64,000 nt of DNA from Triglochin maritima (GCA_963682175.1 OY821772.1:56380925-56444924); one strand, 5' to 3'. Positions 1 through 12,664 are shown, counted from the first letter of the stretch. Numbers and translations: made by a program. Notes: generated from the letters alone by a model not told the origin.

Positions 1-1
1 A

Positions 2-1160
2 GCAGAAACCAGTCGACCTGCGAATAGAACTTCTGATTTCGTGCCTATACCAACAGATGATGAAGAAGAAAATGATGACGAAGATTACAATATAGATACA
101 GAGAATGAATCATCAGGTGAGGATGATGAGGATGCTGATGAGGTTGAGGAAGATGAAGATATTGGTCCGAACGTGAGTCAGTTAAGCCAATACAACCCAT
201 TTAGAGGGAGGGGTTGGGTTCACCCATCTAAAAGCTTTCATGATTGTTCTAGTTGGGTTCCTGCAGATACATCATTTATAGAAAGCAGCGTAATAGTTGA
301 AGGTCTGTTAGCTGAGAATCAAGCATTCTCATCAAAAGACGTTCCGAAAAACGCAATATCAAAATGGCATATTGACAATAATCGGGAGATCAAGGTGCAA
401 GACATCAGCAAAACCAAATATAGGGTGAGATGTAAAGATGAAAATTGTAGCTGGATGTTGTACGATGCATGGACCGGTTCGGGTGATGCATGGTCTATAA
501 GAAAATGTTCGTATAAGCATATATGCAGGTGCACAGGTGCCCGATTTGATCATGCTCAGCTGACTGCTAAGATGATGGCTGATATTAAGGCAGTATGACG
601 AAAATAATGTCGCCTTCAAGGCAGCATGCAGACACAGTAATCCGTGGGATTTCAAAGCCAGGTTGGAACAAGTTGAGTATTGGAGTAAAGATGCATTACA
701 ATACATAAAAGGGATAGGGAAAAAAGATGAAACAAATGAGAATGAACCGGAAGTTCCTAGTAAGTGGTCGTTGTGTCACGACGGAGGTCAAAGATGGGGA
801 ATAATGACAAGCAATGTTGCGGAGTGTCTGAACAATGTTTTCAAAGAAGGTCGTGGTTTACCCATTTGTGCAATTGTAGATGCAACATACTATAAACTGT
901 TGGAGTGGTTCAACAACAGAAGACAACATGCACGTGTGTTGGCACAAAGATGACATCTTTTCGGAGAGGGTTACACAAATATTGGAAAAATCTGCAGCAG
1001 TTGCATGTCAACATGAGGTGAAAATAACTGATTTCGATACAGGAGTATATGAGGTCATATCCAAACATGAAAGAGTGAGCAGAACTGAAGGTAGGAGGGA
1101 TCGTAGTTACAAGGTGATTCTACGTGACGGCACCAGACCGAAGTGTAAGTGTCGGGGTCT
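2..1160 (+). pseudogene. Mutator-like (MULE) transposase remnant, central region deleted
   Basis: The reading frame is open from the left edge to the stop at 596-598. It gives an acidic N-terminal stretch and then a MuDR DNA-binding-type region (CKDENCSWMLYDAW, then a KHICRC motif and QLTAKMMADI). At about 590-594 the sequence jumps to another frame that reads like the C-terminal part of MULE transposases (WSLCHDGGQRWGIMTSNVAECLNNVFKEGR is the usual post-catalytic block, shown here only as landmarks WSLCHDGG and MTSNVAECLN). The DDE catalytic core expected between them is absent, so it was deleted internally. A second frameshift near 950 leads to EVISKHERVSRTEGRRD and a KCKC motif, probably the start of the SWIM zinc finger, which is then cut off by the opposite-strand mobile-domain remnant. 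The 5' end lies outside the window. No functional transposase can be made from this copy. Family assignment is from remembered motif order, not a search. Confidence 0.75.
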
Positions 1161-2822
1161 ACAACTCTTAGTACAGGACAGTCATCACGAATCTCATTAT
1201 TACCATCATGATCTTCAGGAATCAACTCCACATCTGCAGGTAATCCAGCATCACACAGTACTCTTTCAAATTCGTGCACCTGATCACAGTCGACAACATC
1301 GAGTTGGTGACTCTTCAGCAACATTTTACACAGTCCCTTAGTTCCACGTTTGTACAGCTGCTTGATAACAAATTTAGCCCGTTGAATACCACGTAAGCCC
1401 TGCAATTGTAGTTTGAAAATTAGATAGTAAAACACAACAAAAAATAATCGTCAAAGTCGTTCAAAAAACATACCATACGTCGAATACGTGGTCCACCAGG
1501 AACGTAACCTAAGTCCTCGATAGAATCACGTGGGGGTGACAACGGCCTTTCTAGACCGAACTCTATTTGGCCTCGTATGTAGACTGTGTACATACCATTA
1601 TGCTGAAACCACTGACGATACCGTCGATTTTCTCTCGGATCATATGGTCGACCTTCCGAAAGAATATGCGGTCTGTCCCACATTCGTATTGAATTTCATG
1701 CTTCGCTGACCAATCATCTCTCTGTCGGGCCGCATGTACTATCTTATCAAGTCTTTTGATTTTTGTCCACGGATGAGGTTCTGGCGGTGGCGTCGTCTGA
1801 TAAAATCCAAATTCTCATAGTTCTTTCTGGATAATGCCATGAAATCATTCAGAAATGAATCAAAAACACTCTCGCAAGCCAATATGCAGCATCAGTAGTA
1901 AATACCCAGCCAGGAAGCAACATCATATTTTCATAATACGACTGCCAGTTTACATGCCCATCCAACATACATTCAAATTCATTTCTGTAATGTGTAAGAC
2001 AATTATGTGCGGCACTAACCTCATAAGTCTGTGGGTATTGCCACTTAATAGCAAATGAAGGTCGCGATTCTAGGTCGTCTCCACCTAAACACTCAGCATG
2101 ACCCACGTGTCTCGGCCGGGCTACGGGAAACCGAGTCAAAGACCAGTGTTGAAGAAGTAACAATGCACCACCAATGTTCCTTTTTCCAGTTTGACATGAA
2201 ATAAACAAGTTGCAATATAAACATGAAAGCACGACAGCACCCCAATTGTATACTATCGGTTTGTCCAACACCTGCAAAAACCTCAAATACATAACTGGAA
2301 CACATGTCCCAGAGCTATCAGGGAAAACCATGGATCCAAACAAATCTAAAATGAAAGCCCGTGTATATTGTGTCACTTCTTCATCTGTGGGAAATTCTGG
2401 CAGATTCCCGTAATTTACCCGCAACCATTGCAAACTGATGCTAAATCCGGACTCTTTGAACATTTTGGCTCATCTCCTCCTACTGTTCTTTTACCTTTTT
2501 TCATAATCTCGGCGTTTATATCGATCCCAAAGAAATTTCTAATTAACTCACGACTGTCTCGATCACTGTGCCCGATTATTGGAATATCACTGATAGGTAG
2601 ACCCCACAAACAACTAACATCCTGCAATGTTAATCCAACATCCCCAACCGGTAAGTGGAAAGTGTGAGTCTCAGGACGCCAACGCTCTACAAGTGCAATA
2701 ATCAATTTATTGTCTGTCCTTGTATGTTTTATTTGGGCAAGTTGATATAATCCCAAATTTTTGAGTTCTTGACTAAAACAATCGTGGAAAGGAATTACTG
2801 GACGATGTGCACGACATTCCAA
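1060..2822 (-). pseudogene. Plant mobile domain (PMD / MAIN-like) protein remnant
   Basis: Read on the minus strand from 2822, the first segment (to about 2463) holds the typical PMD opening: LVERWRPETHTFHLPVGDVG, then LTLQDVSCLWGLPI. A frameshift near 2463 moves to a second segment (2463-1849) with WLRVNYGNLPE, an FPDSSG motif and a W-rich core ending in PVARPRH. A third segment (1683-1477) contains RRYRQWFQHNG. It is followed by a possible intron (donor near 1476, acceptor near 1402) and a tail down to about 1060. The domain is known from MAIN/MAIL proteins and from plant transposons; proteins of this type are often annotated as serine/threonine phosphatase 7 long form homologues, although the domain is not a phosphatase. 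Frameshifts and the gap around 1684-1848 mark it as decayed. It runs against the MULE transposase remnant, as in MULEs that carry a PMD gene. Exact ends are uncertain. Confidence 0.75.
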
Positions 2823-4055
2823 AACAACCTTCGGCTATAATATATTCAAATATATTTTGAAAAATACATCAATTAAAAAAATGTAATTTAAATATTTAGA
2901 AAATTAACACAATATGATTTTTTTTGGTACTTACATTTGTGCAAATATCATTGACTCTGAATATGCAATTTGGTATTCCGAGAAGTAGGAAAATACTCTT
3001 TATCCACTGCATCATTATACCCACGTTCGTTTTGTACAGAGCGACTTCTACTTAAATGACTCATTTTGTCAAAACTGTTCATGAAAATAAAAACAGAATT
3101 AATTATAATAATTAAAAAATAATTTACTCGTACATTTCACGACAAATTGCATGTTATAGAAATAATGAAAGCTATAACAATTTAACACATAAATACAACT
3201 AATATTTAAATTTTAATTTAACAGAAAATAATAAATAACTATTCCAAATACTTATATTATATAATAAATTTCGTAAATGTACGTTATACAAATTTTAAAT
3301 GTATATACATTTAATTTATTTATAAACAGATACATAAATACAACTAATATTTAAAATTAAATATAATAAAAAATAACAAAACAATTCCAAATAATTTTAA
3401 TTTAACAAAGAAATTAAATCTTAATTTCAAATATTCTTAAGTAAAAAATTTGTGTAAAATTTACCGGAGTCCAAGATAAGCTGGAAAATAAGTGTTGTGC
3501 GAGCTCCGAATGGAAGAAAAACTAGAAGAGAAGTGTCGTGTGAACCCGAGAAGATAATAAAAACTAGTTAGATTAACTGATTTTAACTGAAAACTCAAAA
3601 ATTAACTGAAAACTTAATCTAAAAACTAAAAAACTGAATAACCGAAAACTAAAAAAATTTAAAAAAAACCAGACAGATCGCAGATCCGATCTGCGATCCG
3701 TGGTCGCGCGGAGACCCGCGATCGTGGTAGTTTTAATTTTTTTTTCTTTCTTATTTTTCGAAATTTTAATTAAATGTTTATTATTTAAAATAATTACGGC
3801 CACAGAAGTGTGCATCGTCAAGCACTGAAGCACTAACCACCGTGGTCATCCAACATCTTAACCTTTTTTTCAACATAAACACCTCAAACCAAAGCAGGAA
3901 ATACAAGGGTTTTGGTTCAAAAAAATTATAGCAATCATCTAGGCGGACAGAGTTGCCACAGCGATTCACAAACAAATGGACTTGGGCAAGGCTCATCAAA
4001 ACTTGGTGCTGCCTTTTATTTTGTCATCCTTCTGCGAGATTATATGACACCTTGC
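2823..4055. other. AT-rich flank between the mobile-element remnant and the PDH gene
   Basis: No gene is supported here. 2823-3470 is very AT-rich and probably the 5' flank of the mobile-domain remnant. 3560-3660 has short repeated phrases of the type AACTGAAAACT. A GC-rich inverted repeat lies at 3676-3698. The stretch from about 3780 to 4055 is downstream of the PDH gene and probably includes its 3' UTR. No terminal inverted repeat or target duplication of the Mutator-like element could be fixed. Confidence 0.5.
3676..3698. repeat. Perfect 11-bp inverted repeat with a 1-nt spacer
   Basis: GATCGCAGATC is followed by C and then GATCTGCGATC, an exact inverted repeat. It sits in a GC-rich island (to about 3724) inside very AT-rich DNA, next to the Mutator-like remnant. 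It may be part of that element's terminal region, but this is inference. Confidence 0.8.
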
Positions 4056-5585
4056 TCAGGGAAGTGTAGCTCTTAACTCCTTTCTATCAGCACCAAAGCT
4101 CTGCCAATGTGAATTTTGTGTCAGTTACAAATTCCAACAAAATATTGCATACACAAATTAAGAACCACTGGTAAATGGGAATTAAGTTATGTTGGCAATA
4201 ATTTCTAAATGAAGTCCACAAATAAAATGAAATACAATCACGAGACTAAAAGTGCCAAATTCAAGTAGAGCATCATGAATAGAGGCACTGAGGCAGAATT
4301 CCGAAATAGTGAAATTAATTTTTTAAGATTGATTTTACAGAATATTAGAATCATAATATCTAGGTTATCATCTTGAAATTTATTTGACTCCAATATTGGA
4401 AACATACTGTCAACAAGGAGTTTTAGGTTCACAAATGTTCTTTTCAGTGTTTCAAAATACCCTCATATATAAAAAATTGATTCTTGGAGATCAAATTAAT
4501 TGGAATAACTGTCCAAATGCAGTTTTATGCACCTAAGGTTGTTGTTTGGAACTGAATTTCCAAATTTTGATTCTACAAAGTCATGACTCGTGACAGCAAA
4601 ATGAGTGATTTGAAGAATCACTTTTAAATTTAGAACAATGCAAACAGATTGTGCAATGTAAATCTATCATGAATTGTTCAGGAACAACTTTGTGATATAT
4701 TTAATTCCTCAAAATCAGTTAAATTTAGTTTCTGAACTTTTCTTTAAGGATTCTAGATATCATCAACACTTAGGAAAGTTAGTTTCTATTATTCTTTTTG
4801 GATAAGATATTTTCTTTTGGGAAAAACTTTCTTGAAAGCAAAGGCAACAGTATAAAATCATATAGACATTACCTTTACCAATTTTCTGAAATATATCTCA
4901 AAATTTGAACTATAAGATTTACCAAACTAAGGAAATAAAAAGAGAGATGTCAAACACAGTGTAGGGGAATAATTCCTTACCTCTACCCCATATCCTTTGG
5001 CATATACATCTGTGAACAACTCAGAAGGGTCTGGCATAGGACTCTCCTGATGAATTAAACACAAAAAACATAAGAATCTGAGCAGGCAGAATCCAAAAGT
5101 TTCTTAAGACCTGCAATCTAAGAATTCCTGCACTACCTTGGCTTGAGCAATAGCATCATCGACTTCCTTTCTGATTTCTTTTTCAATATCCTGAGATTTT
5201 AGAAATTGAATAAAAATGAAAAAAATAGAAATGAAAAACAAAAGTTGTCTTTAATGTGCGTAAGCAATGCAGATAAAGTGTCACCTTAAGCTCTGCTGCA
5301 GATGCTATATCATGTGCTAGTAGCAACTTTCGGATTCTCTCAATTGGATCACGCTCCTAAAGAGGAAAACAATAGAATCATGTAATGCTACAAAAACAAA
5401 ATGTGATTATTGGTAAATGGGAGGAAGAGAGAAATAAGAGAAGGAAAATGACCTGTCGCACGCCAGAGATCTCATCACGGGTCCGGTAGGTGCTCCCAGG
5501 ATCGGACATTGAATGACCATGATACCTGTAAGTGTCCATCTCAAGAATCTGAAGGGGAAATAGAGAAGAAGAAAAATATTGTCAG

Positions 5586-5632
<47 letters not shown>

Positions 5633-8600
5633 CGAAACAGCAAGAGAAAATGATTAATCTTTTGCTTACAGAAGCAACATACTTTTTCAAAATTACAGTA
5701 AAACAAAACTGAGTTGGAAACTTAAGCAGCAATTACCATATTTAGGAGATAAATTTCAAAATGAAGAAGTCTCTCCACCCCACACCTTCCCCTCTAACCA
5801 TATATTAGATAAAAGTCCATTAACTGCACAACATGGAAGCAATATACACCGATCCTAGATACCAACCTGAAAGATCATCTCACGCCAGGTCTGTCAAATT
5901 CCTCTCATGCTTTAGTAGCTAACTCAGAAGTCAAAAGTCAAATCCCACATTGTTTGGCTTGAATCGCCTTATAACTAGCTGAGCATGAGCATTAGATTAT
6001 GCTTGACGATTAAAATGGGTCGAGAAAGAATAGAAGTTGCCCAATTGGTACTTGCTCAGCTTGGTTGCTAGACTTGACAACATAGGCATAATAATATTAT
6101 GCATGCATGAGAATGGATATATTAAATTAAACTTTTAAAGGTTGAACTTATATACATATTGGGACAAACTTCCAATAACCTTAGCGAGTACCAAAACCTG
6201 AAACCATCTCTTCTGTCTAGCAGACTATGTTCACGCGGACGGTCGTCTAGGCGAATAGGCGACCACCCGCATACCGCACACATTGGATTTGAACCAATGC
6301 AGCCGGGCGCCGGCGGCTTACTCAAGTGCTCTTCTTCTTCAACTCGATACCTGCCAGAACCTTCCTCAGAAGACCTGGGTTTTTTTTAAATGTTTTTAAC
6401 CATCCTCCCACTACTTATTCTTATAAATACACCTCCCCAGTCATTTTATGAAACCCAAACATGTAAGATTTGTTTCTCTATTTTTTTTTACATTTTTCCT
6501 GTTTTTTTCAATTAAAACAAAAACAAATAATTAAAAAAAGTCGCCCAGATCTGGGCTTGCCCGATCGCCTAGGCGACTGGGGGCAAGGCGTACCCTGAAC
6601 TTTGCTAGCAGAAGTCCTAGATCTCTCTCTCTACCCCAAATGTCTCAAACCCTCATTCTCAAGGTCAAACATGTCACCTTCTGCTCATGCTGAGGCTCAC
6701 TCGGAATCCAACTAGTTTCAGTAAATTTGTGGCTAAACTTGCAGTCTTGCCTCGTAATGAATTGTGTATGAACAAAAAATTGAGCTTGACAATTTACGAC
6801 TCTAAAAGGCATTAGATTCTTCTAAACGCCCGACTTGATTCTGGCCTGCTCAGACTCAACTTGATTACACCTCTATATCTCAAGAAGCACATACTATGTA
6901 CTCAAATAATGGACGCCAAAAGTCATAAACATGTACACAACATAAGTTTCTAAAATATAATAGTACAGGTTTAAGACCCGAGAACTTGGCAAAGAGTGCA
7001 ATAAATTTATACATACCATAAGCAAAAACATATATGATAAAAATGAAAGGAAAACTAGTGCTAAAGGATATAGAAATAAAGCAAGCGAAAAGATAAACAT
7101 GAAATGCAATTGGAATCTAACAGTAGAAATATGCCTCATTTGTCAAAGGCATGCCCGCCCAACAATAATTTAACATATCAAAAGTTTGTTTGTATTTTAA
7201 GGAGCACCTTGTTAATCCTGGATCTCATCAGGTAACACCTAAATCTACAGTCCACAATGTCCGAAGGAGATTGTTGTGTGGACTATAAGGATGTGAGTCT
7301 ACTGCCTACCACAACACACTTTCGGCTTGAGATCCGATGACAACTGAGAAGATTGTGCTGCTCAAATCTTTACAATGTAAAAAAAAGGCAAAAGGGGAAA
7401 AACACAAGCTACAGTAGCCAACCAGCAAAGAGCATATCAAACAAGTATAAGAATATTAGACTAAAGCAAAATTTATCATTTATAGGCTGAGAAATAGGTG
7501 GTTTTCTATGCAAGTTAAATAAAGATGCCAACACTTTGGATCAAAATTAACAACTAAAAAATATTTAATTTATTAGGCGGAAGTACTCACAATAGGCCCA
7601 TTCTTGAGTGCATGTTCTTTGGCAAAACTGCATACCTGCTTCACAGCTAAAGCATCCATTCCATCTACCTGTTGTATAAGTAAAAAGAATCAAAACTGAT
7701 AGATCATAAATTATACAATGATAGATCATTGACAAAGTATACAATGATTATATGAATTTAAATAAAAATATCAATCATGACATCGGGGGTGTAAGGGGGG
7801 GTGGAGATTTCCGAAAAGTGATCTAACACCTAGATTTTCTATTGCCTTCTGAAATCCCACCCTGACACCCTTCCATCTATCCATACCTTCCTGTTTGTTC
7901 AACTCACTCTATTGTTCCAGTCAACAAAATCATATATCGCAGCATCAAAAAAGTGAAGCATTTAATTAACCCCAACAGAAAGCAAATTGAAAACAAAACA
8001 AAAGACTACTATGAAATATTGTGTTGCTCCACTCTCTCCACAAAAGTCAAAATGCTATCACTTAACAAGGAGGTGGTCACCCAATGGTCAATTCATGGAA
8101 TCATCTAGATCTTATATCACAACCAGTGCAGAGCAATGTTTATATGCCAAGAATTCATCCTCACCTTCAATCCAGGAACGTAATCGCCACGCTTGTAATA
8201 AGATGGGCTCTTCGCAGCCCTCCACTCCGCCGTCCCCATTCCATCTGCAAAACAAACTCATCAGACACCATCAACCCAATAACTCAAACACAAAATATAT
8301 ATTGGAAAAAAAACTCCAACTCACAGTGGTTGTTCTCGCAGACGAGAATGGCCGGCAAATCCAACAAAGCCGACATATTTAACGCCTCGAACAACTGCCC
8401 CTGATTGGCCGCCCCATCGCCATACATCGCGAACGACACCGCCTCCTCCTTGGAGTACTTCTGCGCGAAGGCCAACCCACACCCCAACGGCACCTGCGCA
8501 CCAACAATCCCATGTCCACCGTAAAACCCGCTATCCTTCTTATAAAAGTGCATCGACCCGCCCTTCCCCTTCGAGCACCCGGCGCGGCGCCCCATCAACT

Positions 8601-8991
8601 CCGCGAAGGATTCGACCAACGTCCCACCGCGACCTAGAAAGATGCAGTGATCCCTATACGCGGTGATGATGCAATCCTTCTTGGTTATGGCGGCCTCCAT
8701 GCCGACGGCGACAGCCTCCTGGCCGTCGTAGAGGTGGCAGAAGCCGCGGATGAGTTTGGCCTTGTAGAGGGAGTCGGCGGCGAGCTCCATCCGGCGCATG
8801 GTGAACATGTCGCGGAAGAAGCTGAAGAGCTCGGAGGAGGAGGTGGAGACGGTGCGGGACGGCGGGTCGATGTTGTGGGCCGTGAAGGGGATGCTGGTCT
8901 CGATCGAGAGGGGGGCGGTGGAGGTGGATACGGAGCGGCGGAGGAGGTGCGGGAGGAGAGTTGATCGGGACGGGAGGGTTCGGATCGCCAT
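4056..8991 (-). CDS. Pyruvate dehydrogenase E1 component subunit alpha, mitochondrial (8 exons)
   Basis: This is the thiamine-diphosphate-dependent subunit of the mitochondrial pyruvate dehydrogenase complex, which decarboxylates pyruvate to feed acetyl-CoA into the TCA cycle. Coding exons on the minus strand are 8991-8325, 8244-8165, 7668-7591, 5548-5453, 5356-5285, 5190-5137, 5046-4981 and 4100-4056. All introns are GT-AG and all phases agree. The product is 385 aa, close to plant homologues. The first 30 or so residues are rich in R, S, T and L, as in a mitochondrial presequence. The ThDP motif begins GDGAANQG (191-193 GDG) and ends with NN at 220-221. The phosphorylation-loop sequence [12 protein letters not shown] is present, with Ser288 at the position of the regulatory site of animal E1 alpha. 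The C-terminus reads [14 protein letters not shown]. Exon 1 is GC-rich and later exons are not. Intron 4 (5549-7590) carries an AT microsatellite and a MITE. Start chosen as the first ATG before the presequence. Confidence 0.96.
5589..5629. repeat. AT dinucleotide microsatellite in PDH E1 alpha intron 4
   Basis: About 20 uninterrupted AT units, roughly 40 bp upstream in + coordinates of exon 4 (5453-5548), so close to that exon's acceptor on the minus strand. Likely variable in length between individuals. Confidence 0.95.
6225..6604. mobile_element. Non-autonomous hAT-type MITE (380 bp) in PDH E1 alpha intron 4
   Basis: The 8-bp direct repeat CTAGCAGA at 6217-6224 and 6605-6612 flanks a segment beginning CTATGTTCACGCGG and ending CTGAACTTTG, whose reverse complement is CAAAGTTCAG. 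The imperfect inverted ends and the 8-bp target duplication fit the hAT superfamily. Subterminal GGCGACC, CGCCTAGGCG and GCCCAGATCTGGGC motifs match those of the larger hAT element at 53259-55308, so both likely belong to one family. It contains no coding capacity. Confidence 0.75.
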
Positions 8992-9060
8992 GGTGAGATG
9001 GGGATGGAGGTGGAGGTGGAGAGGAGACTTGATTTGGTGTGCGGTTGGTGATGTGGGTCG

Positions 9061-9067
9061 TATATAT
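9061..9067 (-). promoter_or_regulatory. Candidate TATA box of the PDH E1 alpha gene
   Basis: TATATA about 70 bp upstream of the start codon at 8991, at a plausible distance for a TATA box plus a short leader. Identified by position only. Confidence 0.5.
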
Positions 9068-10589
9068 GGAAGGAAAATGGGAGTCGGATGTTTTTTTTTT
9101 AATATCTTTAAGCATGCTGAAAATGTGTCATTTTTCTTGAGATTATTGAGGCCTGTAATCAAATAATATGTTTGGAATTTAAAATGGATTGGGTAAAGAG
9201 TTGAATACAAAAATGATTAATTTTTTTTTATATATGCCACTGAAAAATAACTATTTTATGTTTACGTCGTCGTTGCATCCATATTTGTTTTGATATCAAT
9301 ACGAAAAAACATTGAAAATCACTATACCATTGAAAAAAACGTATACCATTGGATTAATGTGTAACAAAGTTTTTCAACTCTGTACTTCTAAATGTTGTCC
9401 TTAAATACTTATTTACCAAGAAAATCAAAATTATCCTCACCACTGAAAATCAAATAAATAAGAACTCACTATAAGTATAAATTTTTAAATTTCATAAGTC
9501 CGTATGGAACTTGAGTATTAAATTATGCTTACAAGATGGATAAATATTAGAATTGCGTATATACTAAGGTGGGTATCCAATAACAGAGGCACATTGGAGT
9601 GTAGTTATAATTATCGGCATACCTAATTTTATTTATTTATTTTGAGTTCGAAGATCCAACAGCTTTAAATTTAAACTGTACTTAAGTGCGCATCTTATTT
9701 ATTAGTTCAGCTTAAATGCGCACTTAAGAATGAAATTCATATTATTAATGTCGTTTCGGACTTGAGAAAGATGCATTAAAAATTATTATCCACTTTGTTC
9801 AGAATTATTTCGATATGTTAGCCATACCAAACCCTGAATAAAATCCCAAAGATGTAACCGAAAATGTTTTCTACTCTAATAGACAATAGTTGGGAGATTA
9901 GACAATTGCACCTAACTGGGCTGGGTTTGAATACCTCACTGGATCCTCTCTCTTTTTTCGAAAGAGTCTGAGATAAATGACCTCACTGGATCCTCAGTGG
10001 AGCATTTGTCCGCTTGAGGATTGATATATTAAAAAAAACAAAGGTCACTAATTTTCCGAATTGCTTTGTAGTTCCTCAAGAATTCAAGAGTCAAGATTCA
10101 AACGTCTGGGTGCTCATTGCTCTCGTCAACGTTGTAATTTATTCATCTCATTGTCTTCCTTCCAATCAATATTTTGAAACATGAATTGCCTTTCGCTCGT
10201 GAACACTGAGGGAGTGAGAGTCATGAGCTCCAATATAACCACATTTTATTCAGAAAAAAAAATTAAAAATTATAATATAACTTTATTTTTTATTCTTCCT
10301 TTCACGTTAACAAAATGGTGCTTAAAGAAAAGATAAATGGTATTATTGGTTTGTTATCCCCCTCGCTTCCAACATGTTGCCTTCCGTTGGGCTACATGTG
10401 GCATACATAAGACAATGACATCGCATGAGGATATGCAGCGCTATTGCATCAAAACCTCCGTTAATTCTAGATAAATAACATATCAAATGTGACAATGTTC
10501 ATGAAAAATGCACGCTGGAGCTTAAGCGCAACTTTAACCAGATGAGTTTAAGCTAAAACTGAACTAAACTAAGAGTCTATTTAACGGGT

Positions 10590-10702
10590 TTGTGTGTATG
10601 TCCATAATAAGTTCTGTGTGTCCAGAATAGGTTGTGTGTATGTCCAGAATAAGTTCTGTGTGTGTCAATAATAAGTTATGTGTCTGTCCAGAATAAATTC
10701 TG
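10590..10702. repeat. Degenerate tandem repeat, about 5 units of 18-24 bp
   Basis: Units follow the pattern TGTGTGTATGTCCAGAATAA plus a GTTC-like tail, with some units shortened. The match is visible by eye across five copies. Confidence 0.8.
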
Positions 10703-12317
10703 TTTTATGATGTTTAACTTGTAAATTATGTAACGACATTAAACGAAAACGAAGACGGAGTGGTTCGTATTAACGGTAGACGTGCACGTAATCAAATATG
10801 TTCGGATCAGAATACCCATGATGTGACTGGTTATTAGAGTAATTGGAATCACCTCCTCAAATTTCCAAAGGGCAACCTGGAAAGACACAAACACGACCGC
10901 ATACTCTCTCTCCTATTCTCCTCCGAAGGTTTGTAAAGGTCCCGTGAGGTCGGGCCCATCTGAAAACGCAGGATCTCTGACTGTAAGATTGCGTGTCGAT
11001 TGAAGTTTGAAAGCAGAGGACGGCAGCGAGAGTGAAAAGGTGTCCCACGCCCGACAACAACTACACAGTCCACACTTGTGTTATCTTGTCGGGGTTTATA
11101 TGTATGTGGCTGTGAAGATGGACGGCAGCCATTGCTTTTGGAAGGTGCACTTTCATGTAAAAGCATTACGTCGACATTTTGGTAGAATATTTGCTGATTT
11201 TTGTGTGCTTGTCTTGGTTCGGTGGACCGCTTTTAATCTCGGTAACTCTAAATCTAGGTATGAGAGTTCAAAAAAATAGACGGGCAGGCGATGGAATGTG
11301 ATTAAAGGCAGATGATAAAGTTAGCAATCTTACATGGAACGTATGGTGCATTACTATAATCGCATGGTTCTCAGTTCTCACAAATCACACGACCCGAGCG
11401 TACTTGGGCGTTATCGTCCAAGACACTCAAACGCATATTCTCTCTCGTCCATAACTCAAATGTGGTTCTCAAGCAAATTAATGCAGACGTGGAAGATTCC
11501 ACGGTGCACATCTCCATTCAACAATTTCCCATGGGATCCACCCAAGCATTTGCATTATCGGATAGGGTGGTGGGGTGCTGGAGGGCCACCTCAACGTTAA
11601 ATCAGACCACATCATTGATCTTCACTTTTATCTAGCTAGAATGACATTTTTGGTTATTATACTTGTTAGGAACGAATCATGATCAACCGAATCGTTGTTA
11701 GGAACTTATCATTTTTTGGTAGTTTAACCTGGGAATGCACTTTTCACATTGTCTTTATTGATCTCGAGAAAGCATAGAATAAAGTACATATAAATGTTAC
11801 ATGGTGGGAGAAAAAAAGTGGTTACACAATACGTAAAACCTAATTATGGACATGTATGACGAAGTTTGTTACTGGATAGTGTGGGAATGCGTGACAATGA
11901 CACTAGTTAATTTTCTTTCCTATATATCAAGATAAACCTACTACATTTTTTATTAAAACTACCACGTTATTGAGTCGTTACCTTTTTGCGTGATGGACGA
12001 GGTCACAAAGAAGATACATGGTTAGGTCCTATGGTGAATATTTTTTCCAGTTGGAAGGTTTGATTTGATGAGTAGAGTAGACGTCGACATAAGCAAAGTC
12101 GTGATTTGGAATACCACATCGACATAAGATTTTATTAAACCCAAAAATGTGTTTCTTTCTAGGATTATGATTAAGAGTTTTCATGGTTTGCATGTGATTC
12201 TACAATTCACATGAGATGCCAATGAAAAATCATAAGAAAATTTTGAATGTTGTCACTTGCGACGCCACTTCTACCAAAGAAGATAAAATACAAATCACAT
12301 GATTGACAAAAATCTAA

Positions 12318-12419
12318 ATCGTAAACTCCACGAGATTCCATAAGGAGTTACAAATAACGTCATTTTCAAATAGATAAATCATTTTTCAATCGAGATCGTA
12401 AACTCCACGAGATTCCATA
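12318..12419. repeat. 25-bp exact direct repeat, two copies
   Basis: The same 25 bases, starting ATCGTAAACTCC, occur at 12318-12342 and 12395-12419, 77 bp apart, upstream of the serine acetyltransferase promoter. Confidence 0.85.
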
Positions 12420-12512
12420 AAAAGTCATTTATTGTATAATGGATGGACAAGATTTAATGAATTGGAGTCTCTTGACCTTGAATAGGATTTGGAGAGGATC
12501 ACCCATCAGGTT

Positions 12513-12520
12513 TATATAAG
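12513..12520 (+). promoter_or_regulatory. Candidate TATA box of the serine acetyltransferase gene
   Basis: TATATAAG lies about 150 bp before the start codon at 12665, in front of a C-rich leader that looks like a plant 5' UTR. Inferred from position. Confidence 0.5.
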
Positions 12521-12664
12521 TTATAAAACCACCACACCACCTCGACCACTTCAAATTCAGGAAGACCCACAAGACCCCATTTCCCCAAACCAACCGCCCA
12601 AACCAAAAACACCATACAAGATTAGAAGACCAAACACAAACACAAACACAACCTCTCCGCCGCG

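Larger units (their letters stand above)
9100..12480. other. Intergenic region between divergent PDH E1 alpha and serine acetyltransferase genes
   Basis: No gene could be recognised. The short open frames around 10.85-11.6 kb show no family resemblance, and nothing supports splicing. Two repeats are listed separately (10590-10702 and 12318-12419). The rest is AT-rich. Confidence 0.5.

Noticed and set aside
6280..6310. tRNA-like T-arm (minus-strand GGTTCAAATCC with a paired stem) inside the MITE
   Set aside because: No acceptor stem or anticodon arm could be matched upstream or downstream; a chance B-box-like sequence is more likely.
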